Assembly: GCF_001625305.1 (NCBI RefSeq)
Contig: NW_017803943.1
Location: forward strand, 2,821,732-2,885,731
From: Branchiostoma belcheri
Lineage: Eukaryota > Chordata > Leptocardii > Amphioxiformes > Branchiostomatidae
DNA: 64,000 nt
Direction: 5' to 3'
In this document: positions 13,683 to 25,700 of the stretch, piece after piece
Layout of the letters: each line of letters starts with the position of its first letter
Position numbering within the stretch: position 1 is the stretch's first letter
Program-made: the position numbers and the translations under genes
The notes under the pieces: generated by a model
Told to the model about the DNA's origin: nothing
The model's input: the letters and a program-made list of their open reading frames with translations, nothing else
Database searches by the model: none

Positions 13683-13764
13683 GTAAACCGTGATGTAAAT
13701 CTCTGAGCTGCAGATTAGAACTTCACAAATCTCCCGGTAACCAGTCGTCCAATCAGGCGTGAGA
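13683..13764 (+). other. 5' UTR part of the receptor 1 start exon
   Basis: The segment follows a good acceptor (polypyrimidine tract then tttgcag ending 13,682) and runs to the ATG at 13,765. It has no in-frame upstream ATG. The same arrangement, acceptor then short leader then ATG and signal peptide, occurs in receptor 2 at 34,056-34,123. Confidence 0.5.
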
Positions 13765-16700
13765 ATGGGTTCCCAGTGGAGGTCAGGGGTCGCCCTGGCA
13801 CTATTTCCCATGGTGCTTTTCCTGCACATGGGCTTGTCATCAGCACAATTTGGTGAGTTTCTCTTATATGCTTCTTTCTTCGTAACGTTGCCTGTTTAGA
13901 TCTAGATGCAAGTGTGATAATTATATTTTGCTAAATCCCAGAACAATTACATATAGACTACAATGTATACATATAGCAATGAAAAAGAATAGGGCCCTTG
14001 TAACTGTATATCGTAAAATACTTAATTAGTTACTTATCCGCTTCATCCCCTTGCGAGGTATCGTAAAATGACGTGTACTACCGGTAAACATTAATTTTGG
14101 CAATCGAACCAAATTCTTTTAAAACTGATATGGTAACATATGGTAACACTCAACAGGCTGAAAGTGGCTACCAGAACCAAAAGAAGAAGACAATTTTCGT
14201 CATGAAGTAATATGTGAAAAGTGTAAAATTGATGTATCTGGCCAGAATTCATGTATTTGGGTGCTATTTTTTTTTTCATACAGATTCTGCTGATTTTGGA
14301 CTGGAGTGCACTGTGTGTAACGAAGCTCATTCAGGGTCGGCGATAACCTGTACATGGAGAAACCAGCCCAACCAAACATACAGCGCACTGTTCAAGTTAA
14401 GCAAGAAGGCACAGGACAGGTGCCCCAACGAGTAAGTACCATACTCTAGACTGGCAGTGGGTAAGGAGAGACACCTAGTGCTTTGAAAGCAAAGTGCAGA
14501 AGACAATCTGTGTGAACGTGCAGTTCAGGAAACTCAGCAGACTTGACTATGCTTAACTGTAGACTCCACCTAAACTAGTTCTTCTGCAGATCATGTCCAA
14601 GTCACTAGATGTCTCTCTTGACTATCCAATAGACAGGGTATAGAGATTGCTCTCACCTAGGGCTCCAGTGATATACTTGTCACATAGCTTCTCTGAAATG
14701 TTAACGTCACACTTCAGAGAAGCAATGTGGTAAGTCTCATGATCACTGGGTCAGTCTATTGAAGAAAACCAGAGTGACTGGTCAAAAGCTCTTGCTGAGA
14801 ACAGTCTTTTGTGTTGGAACAAAATTTTAAACTTTAAACATGTATTTTTTTTGTAGCTACCAATGCAGATAAACTTTCATGATAGGGTATAATATTGTTA
14901 GCCATTCCCAATCTTACTAGTCTTGTTTAATGTATAAGGCCCTGAACTTGACACAATTCAGATGTACATACATGTACTTCTGTCAGGTCGATTTTTAAAA
15001 TAAAATTGAAAATTGAAATTGTACTTAGTCATTAAACAACTGTACTTGATTTTCTTTACTCCCAAACTTGACACAATTCAGAACCAGATGTGAATGTACT
15101 TCTGCCAGGTCGATTCTTAAAATAGAATATTGAATATTGAAATTGTACTTGAATCATTTAACAACTGTACATAAATTTTTACTTTTGAAATTTACTTTTG
15201 AATTTTTACCCCACTCACTATCCGGTTTATCGTCTGTTGTTCCCCATCTTAGACGGGCTTGCACTCTGATGCACTCTGTTCTGTGGGTTGACGTTACAAC
15301 TACTCAATTTTTTTTCCTCCAGGACGGAGTGGCAGTCGTGTAATCTGACGTCAGAGAACAGCTGTCAGATCCCGTTCCACGACTGCGCAGACCCCTTCCA
15401 CGACACGTACTACGTCATGGTCAACTCCTCCTCCATGCTGTTCCAGACAATCAACTTTATCAAACCCGACATAGGTAAGTACTGAAGGTGTTATCATTTT
15501 TGGAAGGTGAACTGTACATTGTAAAATGTAAATTGTTTTGAGGATTGTGCAGTGTTGTCTTGTCTTGTTATTTTGCTTGTACACTATATAATTTAATCAT
15601 ATTTTGTTTGTCAGGTTTTGTTTCTTGATCAGATTCAGTGTTTGTTGTGTTTGCCTTTGCAGTTGTAATGTACTGTATTGAATTGTATTGTAGTCATGTA
15701 AATTCTCTATCTAAACTGTATCAAATAAGTTGTGAAATGTATTATGTTGTGTCTGATATTAGTATTAAGTAGTCATTGTGTTGTTTTTTGTAACTTCTTA
15801 AGTTAGAAGAAGTTTGTCGTTGTTTTGGTTTTGTAAGTTGTCAGCATGTATTGATTGCATTTCTTTCTTTTAGTGAATCTTGTAGATGTTTCTTTTTTTT
15901 TGCTACACTGTACTAGGGAAAAATTCCACCATCAATTGCATGTGTCAGAATTGCCATATTGATGTGATACTGCTGTAAAAGTGACGCATTATAGATTCAA
16001 ACTTTCTTTCTTGGACAATAAGTGCAAACAAATTATACACAGTACACAGCATTATACACAGTACACAGCAACACTGGTCCATTTTATTATGCTGTTGATG
16101 GTGTTGATTTTTCCTGTTCTTGCAATATGTGCAATGTTAACATGTGGATTCTGTCGCAGTCTTGATACATTGTCCTTTCTTCTTTGCAATCCTATGTATG
16201 GATCTGCTCTTGCTAACCCCGCCTTGCACCGTAACAAGTTGTGAACGCTTTTTCAAGCTTTCAAACTTCTTTCCTCCTTGCTGTTTCCTGCTGATTCTCT
16301 GTTGCCAGCTAGCACTAGTAGCAGTAGCACTCTGTGATGCTTAGTGCGCTAATGGCTAACAAATGCACAAATTAACGGTGATGGTATTTGGAGTGAGGGA
16401 GGAGTTTTTGTTTGAATACCCGGTACTCAAGGACCCAAGCATGACTCTCTGAACACTGGTGAACACTTTGTGAAAAACCTGGTGAACACTTATGAAAACA
16501 CTGGTGAACACTTGCTGAAAACACTGGTGAACACTTGCTGAAAACACTGGTGAACACTCTGAAAACACTGGTAAACACTTGTGAAAACACTGGTGAACAC
16601 TTTCTCAAAACACTGGTGAACACTTCCTGAAAACCTGGTTTTTAGTTCCTCCAGTTGTTTGGAATCGGTGAGGTGTGTGACGTTGTAGTGGGGTTTAAAG

Positions 16701-19700
16701 ATACATGACTTGTACATAAAATCCTTTTTTTCCAAAGGGAGAGTTTTAGTTTCAAGATTTTCTTCACAACTGGTTGAAATGATACTGTCAATTTGGTACT
16801 CCACAATTCAACAGAGATATCCAACTGTCCACAGATTGCTCTGTTCTATATACCTGCCTATCTCTGTGTGTCTCTTCAGTTTCTATAACTACATGTTGTT
16901 CCCACTCTCCAACTTCTCTGCATCTTCAAGTCTTCCTTTTGAAAATATACATTGTCAAATTGTTCTCTTCAGTTGGAGAACATTATCATATTCCTTATTC
17001 TTGAAAACGAAAATGTAGAATTTCAAATTTTGTACACATACTTCAGATGTGAGATATTTGTACTCAACTCTAATATTGTTCAGAGAAAGATACTATTTCA
17101 ACATCAATATGCAAAATGACTTGACAACACTTTGAAAAGTTTAAAACTGTTCTTCATTAACAAAGATAGCTGTATGGCACTAAATTTGTATTTGTCAGGC
17201 AGCAGGGAGAAAGTTAAATCAATAATAGATTCCATGCTAGGTAAAGAAGCAATACAGACAGAAAAAGGATGAAGATCTTATTCATTCCCTATCACAGACA
17301 CAGACAGTAATTAACCTTTATATTCTAAGACTGTGACTGTACAGTACAAAATAAATTAAGTCTATATGTTTATACCTTGTACCACCCACTATATGTCCAC
17401 CATCTCTGTCTGCTCTTTTGCTCGTGGGCTGTCCTCTTCCGCACCAGCCAGCCCTCTCACAAACAAACAAACAAAGACATTTACGAATGTTCTTTCTCAG
17501 CTACTTCTTGCGGGCCCCCCAAGCAAATTAGTGAGAAAATGGCAGAGACAAAGCTTCGCTCTGATCAGGCAGCAGCTTCGTCATGCTTGCATCCAGTATT
17601 GAGGGAACGCCATAGGAGTATGTTTGATTGCTTTAAGCATGGGCCAGTGTAAAACAGTAAAGGTGCAATGTGAGGGAACTTAAAGCAGATTTGAATGCCT
17701 TTTATTCTATACTTTACCTGCTTGTGTAACTTCAGTGGCACAACCTTGCATGCAGGTAAAGCATGTTCATGCACACTTCGGTGTTTTGTCTTCGGTAAGA
17801 ATGGTTTGCAAATGGTGCATTGGTAAATGATTAGAATTGTTTCTTGGTGTACTGTAGAGAGGGGTGCAAAATTGAAATCATGACATGACATGACATAACA
17901 TACAGGCCTTCCATGAAGCAACATCTGAACAATACAACCTGTGACAGAATATTTAGGCCCTGATTTGGTTTTAGTGTAAAAGGTATGGCTTACTGAGGAG
18001 GTCTGGCATAGCTTGTCCGTCCCCAAGATAGCTCCAGTCTGCTTGTCTGATTTGTCCCCTCCACCAAATTTGGGATTATTTGCAGAGGGGGTTAGAAATC
18101 AGAGGAGAGTATTGGATCTATAATAGGGACGGATACCAGGCTAGGTTTGTTGTTTAGTTGTATATGATGAAATTTTGCACCCCTATCTTTATTTTTGGTG
18201 AGTGGCCACTGATAAGGTAGCACAGGTAAGGTGGGGCTGCATGGTGGTTATTTCTCACCATGGCTGGGGTAGATACTCTCAATGGACCAGTCTGCGCTCT
18301 CGTCAATGATGTTTTACTTCAGTTTATAGTAGAGCTGTAGTCTGTAGAGCTGTGGCTGACAGTAGTCGTAGCTGCAATGCCTCTCTCATTTTGCTTGCCT
18401 CTGCTTTAGACTCATCACAAAGTACAGTCCACTTACGTGTGCAGTAAACATCCCAAAAGAGGTCACATGGTCACCGATTATGGAGCAATAAAAAAAAAGA
18501 CAGGCTAACAAGCCACTGACAACTCATCCCAAAAAGTGTTCACTCGTAAAGAATTAGATAGTAAAATCATGCAGTCATTCTACAGTCATTAATTTTATAT
18601 AGCTCAAGTTGAATTTGCTTTCGATTTTTAAAGACTGATACTCTCTATGCTAAAAGGGGCAGACATATTAACCGACACAAATAAAATGTAGGTTTTACAT
18701 GTATAAACGATATTGGCTGCATATAAAAGACTGGTTCATTGAAAGTCAGGAGGTGTTTGGGTCACCTGGTATTTTGGGTTGGTTGAAGAAGTGGTGGGAT
18801 ACAGTAGTGGGTACACTCATATTCTAATAGTTGCTACCCCCTAATTTCCTCCCCCCCCAGTTAAACCGGACCCCCCAGAGAATCTGCGAGTGGCGTCTGT
18901 GAGCAGCAGGGGGGTGACTGTAGAGTGGGACATGCCGAGATGTGCTGAGCTCCTGTTCACCAGCTATATCTGCGCCATTGAGTATGTGTCACTGAGGGAC
19001 AACTCCACCAGGGTCAGTCAAGATTGTTGTGTGTTGAACATAAGTCCTTTTCCAGAAAAAAGTTTTCGACCATGCTGTAAATCGTACCAAGCAGCTGCAA
19101 AATAAGCAAATGTATGCCGTAAATCAAAAAAAAAAAAAGAAATTTGAAATGATCCTCATGTGGAACAATACCAAAATCAATTCCACAGTACAAAAGTAGA
19201 TGTAAAGAAATGAAAATGAAGAATATATAATTTTGCCATACCATACTCTGTGTCATTTGTTCAACCTTCATGAGTACATACATGTAGATTTCATAATGAA
19301 GGCAACTTTTTTTTGCCAAACCTTTTTTTATTTGCATACTCACATAAGTTTTGGGGTTCCCAGAGGAAGTCATCCATACAATCAAAAATCGACATGGTCT
19401 TACTAAATGGTATGTTATGCCAAAGGGCGGTTATACTGGCTATACAGATACAGATGTACAGACACAGACACAGATACTACTGCTTTTCTGCCTTACTGAA
19501 GTTTTGTCTCTCACATTTTCCTGACAGGAGAAGGAGGTAATGATTGAGTTGCAGAACCCCCAGTACGAGACTCTGGGTGACCTGGTTCCTCACACCCGGT
19601 ACCTGGTCCACATACAGTGTCGGCAGGTGATCGGGGAGCTGTGGAGCGAGTACTCCCCCTACATGGAAGTACAGACCAACCAGTCTGGTATGCACCATCT

Positions 19701-22700
19701 CATCTTAACTCGTCTCATTGTCTGTCACTATAATACAGAGAGAGAAGAGAGTTTATTGCAAATACATGCCCGAGGGCTAATTGCAAACAACATGTACATG
19801 TGTGAGAAAAGAATACAGTATAATCTAAATCTAATGGGAATCTTCCTAACTCTGCTCTACATTACTATTTCTATGTATATCCCACATAGACATCAAAAAT
19901 AGCTGTACAGCCGCAATTTTACCTGCATGTGCAGGACATGATATGTTGAGCCCTGTGAAAAAAGTTGTATATGTCAGTATATAAGTGAGATTTTAAACTT
20001 GGCTTTAATCAGTCCTTAATTCTCTCCTTAGCTCCATCCAGCCCTCCTGTGGTGAGAACTCCAGCAGTCTCCTGGAGAGACTACAGACTTGGACTTCGAA
20101 ACATGACTTTAAGATGGGAGGTAGGTTCTCCTCCACCATAACCTTTACATGTATGTTGTGTAATGCTGACCTAATGCTGTTAAGGATTTGTTGCTTCTGC
20201 AAGTCTTACTGTCAATTGCCATGATAATTTCATAGACGTAGTAATTTTCACTGCCGATTTTTAACCTCTCTTTTATATCCATTTTGATTTTGGATTCGAT
20301 TTCCAATTAGGACTCTGATTTATGTAAAATTCAATCATAGATACAAATTGTATATAATATATATATATCTTATGATTTCGTTTGTACCATTTTTACTATG
20401 TTATATGTTTTCTGGGTCCTATTGGAAATCAACAAATTATTGTAGGGACTACCTAGATATTTTGAAGATTAGATATATAATAGGACTTTGTATTCATTAG
20501 AATTGTGTTCATGTATGGTATATTTCATGGATCGATTTTTTTCTCAAGTCCCTTGATCCAGAAAAGTGGAATTCTGAAATTCTTGGCGGCTACCTCGTCA
20601 ACGTGACCGACCCGAGAACTGGGGAAACTGTGATCTACAACATCACGGCATCAGGTGTGGACCTGTATACTCTCACCCTGGGGAACCTGCAGATGTCTGA
20701 CTACCTGGTGAAGGTTGTGGCCTACAACAACAAAGGGCTGTCACCACCGAGGGTCATACAGCTTCAAGACATTTCAAGAAGTAAGAATTTTATTATATGA
20801 TAGTAAGATTTCTATAGAGCTTCAAGAGAAAGGTTTATTCGTTGGTAAAGTTTAGACATCCAGGTAATAAGGTATGTCAAAAAAGTTACTCAAGCAACTG
20901 GATTCGAAAGTCATGGCTAGTTGCTTGGGTAACTGTTTTTTGACTTACAAGTATGATGGTGTTTTTTGGATCAAAAATAAAACGAGGTCTGTTTTTTACA
21001 CGAATGTCCCAGCACTTTATCTTCATATTTCTAGAGCACACAGTCATTGTTTGAATCCTGTATTGCCCTTCCCTAGGACCCGATCAGCCACGGAATGTGG
21101 TCGCCACGGTGACCTCGGAAGGAGACGTTCTGCTGTCATGGCAACCACCAGCAGCCATCGGAGGCATCAAGGACTACTTCGTGACCTGGTGCGAGGTCGA
21201 GCGCGACCGCCGGTGTGCCGGGGAGGGGAACGTGACGAGCGTTCCCGGGACGCAGCTAACGGTGACGTTACGGGACGGCTGGATGCCCTACAGTCGCTAC
21301 AGGTTTGAACTTCATTTGATGAAACAACAATCATCGTAGGAGTAACTCCTGAATTGCGTCTAAAATTTGATCACTTCAGCATCAACAGATTAACAATAAA
21401 AACAATCAGTCATCCCTAAAATATTGTACTTGTAATGTAGTGACATAAATATACGTTTAAAAAAGAATAAGTTAACATACAAATACACAGCAGATGTAAT
21501 AGTAATAACGCACAAATACTCTACAGGTTCATTGTGAAAGCTGCGACCACTGCTGGAAAGGGGGAGCCGTCCAGTACTGTCTACCTGTATACTGTTGAAG
21601 GAGGTAAGCATTACGTGTGCTATGTGTAAAAGGGATGGGTGTCTAGTAACAATCTTGTGATGTTTTTTTTTCTGTCCATTTACTAGTAGTCCATATACTA
21701 CATAACAACTCACTTCGTGATCCTTGGCTACAGGCTACAACAAGGAGGCATTGAATGGCTGAGTGGAAATGAGACCAAGAGGTTATGGGTTCGATTCCTA
21801 GCATTCCTGGCAAGACATTTTATCCTTGGAAAAGTCACTTGACAAAACTTTCATCACTCCACCCAGGTGTAAAATGGGCTCTTGACTTTGGTTGAGGAGA
21901 TAAAAGGCAAAAGCGTCTTGGAAAGTGGTATCTTATGAAAGCAGAAATATTGATCAACATTTAACATTGTTTCTTTTTTGTCCCCAGTGCCGTCCTCCCC
22001 ACCGCAGAATGTGACAGTCCAGGCTGATACCTCCACATCACTGCTGGTGAGCTGGAAACCACCACCTCTCCAGGACAGGAGGGGGGTCATCACCACATAC
22101 AGGGTGTATTACTACGTCACACCGACTATCAGTGGACAGCAGATGGCTGCAGGTTTGTATAGAGAATACTAGTAAATTATTCGTCATATTGTTGACATAG
22201 GGTTGTTGGCTCAGAGTCCTAAGGTTTTGGGTTCGAATACCAGGCAGGTGCTTGTGCATTGACCTTAGAAATGGCCCTTAATGCCTATTTTCTCACTAAA
22301 TTGAGAAATGAAATGAGTACCTGGCATTGATAAAGGACATCTTCTTGGATAGGATGTAAAGGAAACCACACCTTAAGCACTTTCCAAATCCCACCGCACT
22401 TATCATAAAGGGTAGGTGTCCTTTCCAGTTTGAGTGGTTCAAACCTTACAGTCCGGTCTCTGAGTTGACATCTTGAAAACCTGATAGTCCCCTGTAATGT
22501 CAATCCTTCCACATATTTTAAAAGTATAGTCTTGCAAGACTGAACTGCCAAAGAAGAAGAAGATAAGTAAAATAATGTTAAGATTGACATATATTCTTCC
22601 CTATGATTGATTATAGAGTAGTAAATACTATGTAACACCCCTTGATTATTTTCTACATTTCATTACAGATGCAGTTTTTGTGTCAGTCAACGTGACTAAT

Positions 22701-25700
22701 GACGCCCAGCCTGTGCAGTTTTCTCTGCCAGGACTGACACCGTTCACAGACTACACTGTCAGAGTCTCAGCTCTGACCTCACGAGGAGAGGGCGTCAAAA
22801 CTGACCCTGTCAGCGCCAGGACTGAACAGGCTGGTAAGTACAGTCTGTTTCAATCTGTGAGGATTCAGTCACATGAAGCTGAATGTACCATCTTAAAACG
22901 GGATTTTGGTAGATCAAATACATAATGTATATCAGCCTCCCTGAAAATTGTCTAAAGAGACCTCCAATACAATGTCTAAGAGTAAGAGTATAATACACTC
23001 CTGTGTATCTGTAAAATGTGCATACACTGATACAGGGGGGAGGGGTGTTACTAGACATCTTTCAAACAAACTGTTTTCCAAGTGGCCAATTTTTTTACTT
23101 CTCCATTGCACGATGGAGCGGGAGACAAAACATGGGATTGCTCGGCTCTCCTAGTTATGCAACCTGGCAGATAAATGTGAATGAATGTTACACTTTCAAT
23201 CATTGCTATGAGCCAAATTTGTTGGAGTTATCTAAAGAGAAATGAATGTTTTGACATGCGATGATCATGTTTTTATAGCTCCCAGTGACGCACCAAGCAA
23301 CGTCCAGCTCATCAAGGCAACAGTCAACACTCTTGTCATATCCTGGACACCCCCATCCCAGCCTAATGGTATCATCCAGGGCTACACCATCCACTATGGA
23401 GACAGTTCCCAACAAGTGGGCAACCAGACAAAAGTGGTCTTGGAGGGTCTGGAAGGAGATATGAGATTCCCAGTACGTGTACAAGCCTGTACTGGAGCAT
23501 TGGAAACCCCATGTGGACCCCTCTCGCCGGTGGAGAATTTCTTCACAAAAGTTGGAGGTGTGGATTGCTGTATTCTTCAACTAAATCTTGACAAAGATAA
23601 TGTACTGTAATTCCTGATATTTTCACGGTACTTTCATGTTCACGGTTTTCTAGGCCACTACTAATCATTCGTCTATGGCCCCCCTCCCCTACAGTGAGCA
23701 AATTGTTTGTTTGAACCATTCTTTATTCATGAAAGCTCAAAATATACTTCCATGAACCATCCATTTTTCTTGCTACCATGAATTTAAAGTAAATTGCAGT
23801 TAATATTCTTCATTTCACCTCACCTCACCTCACCGGTCCCATAGCAGTCTGTCCTGTATATGTACATAAAAAGCGTAAAACTAATTTAGATCCATCTTTC
23901 CATTGTCAGAACCGGGTGTACCAATGAACTTGAGGGTGTCCTTTGACGAGTACACAGAGCGGCTTCATGTTGTTTGGGATCCGCCTGTGCCACGAAACGC
24001 ACGCGTCATCACGTACCTCCTCACCTACGGACAAGAAAATGACGACCTGGTCTATCGCCAAGAGACCACCCAGACGGAATGGCTGGTGGACAAGTCCAAG
24101 GTGTATTGTCGGCGGGGGTGGTCGTACTTCTTCCGGGTAGAGGCTCGACCCAAGGGTCGGTATGACCTCTTCGGGGAATCCTCGGGAACTGTGTACTTCA
24201 ACTGCAATGATTTCCCGAATGCCTACCTTTCAATACAGCATGGTAAGTTACCTTGTTACCTCTGTGTCTGCTTGTTTGCATGAGTGACATCCATAGTTAT
24301 TTGAATAATACCAGTAACTTCACAGGAAGTGAAGGGGGAATGTTGTAACCACAGACTGACAGAATGTTCTCCCATAGGCTGTATTTGTTGCATTTCTTAA
24401 GTCAGCAGCTTTGTTTTTGTGTAATCTCCAAGCAGATCTTTCGGTGGCTGCAGAGACAGTATCAAATTTGCCAGGCAGTATCCATTTGCCATCCTAGGTG
24501 TCTGACGAGTCTCTCTAGATGGCCAGGTCTAACCCATGTGACTAATCTACTGGTAGATTCTTGAAAGAATCTTCTTGGAAATTAGTTTTGTGTTATTAAA
24601 CACATATTTTTGTCTCGACTACAGAGCCTGTGAGTCTGACAGAGGCGACCATTGCAGGAGTCATTGCCGTCCTTGTGCTCTTCGGGATCTGCTTAGCAGT
24701 GTCGGGACCCAAGCTGCACAAGAGGTAAAAATGACATCTCCAGATTCTTTTCAACAAAATCATTCATTTTGTGTTGTTGTTGATATAAAAGTCTGTCATT
24801 ATTTTGTATGTGACATTTCCACAGCCGTGCTTAGGTATTGTTCTTGTTTGTGACAGTCGTATAGCAATTGTCTACACGCAATGTATGTTAAGTAAGCTTA
24901 TCTGTTGGTTATAATTTTCAGATTCAAGGAGATGAAGGGACAAAGAAGCCAACTCCCAGGTGCAAAGAACTACTATTGTGAAGAGGTAAGAGCAGGTTCA
25001 TGTAGTGTTTCTCTCCAAAACATCTTGTTCTTCAAAATGCTGTGCCTTTCCCGAGGATACAATGTCTATCCAGGAATGCCAAGAATCAAACCCACAACCT
25101 CTGAATCTCTAAAAACCATTCAGTCCTTTGACACTACTTGTACTTACCAGTTGACAACCACTTTGACACCACTTACTAGTTGACCACCAGCCTCAATGGT
25201 ACTGGTGTAGGTATTTTTTTCACTGAATGGGATGCAAGTTACTCATATTTCCCACTCTGTTTTCCAGGGTACGTACTACTCCGTTCCCGGCGACAGTTTC
25301 TTCACCAGCGACGCCCACCACATGTACAACCCGTACGTCATCAGCGATTCCGGCGTGGACAAGGAGACTGTGGACGACATCAGCCAGCTGAAGAAGCTCG
25401 GCCGGCAGTGGTCGCACGATTCCGCCATCGGACTGGACAGTTCAGAGGGAAGCATCGTGGTGGACGTCCCAGGTAACTAAGGCTCATATTCCATCTTCTT
25501 CTTCTTCTTTCATTTTGAGGCAGCCGCCTTCAACTAGCTGAAGATTGTGCTGCCTATTTTTGTGCCTAATACAAGATGGAGTCCACCAGGTCTCCGTCCA
25601 GGAAAGTTGTGTAAAGTACCTTTCCCAAGGGCACAAGATTGGTGACATGGCAGGGTTAGAACCCGGGACCTCTTGGTTCCGAGTTGAACACTCTGCCGCT

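Noticed and set aside
16372-16804. Overlapping repetitive minus-strand frames
   Set aside because: They are shadows of the 22-23-bp minisatellite inside receptor 1 intron 3.
21745-21830. tRNA gene
   Set aside because: The A- and B-boxes are good, but there is no acceptor stem pairing or plausible anticodon stem. The body matches other SINE copies.
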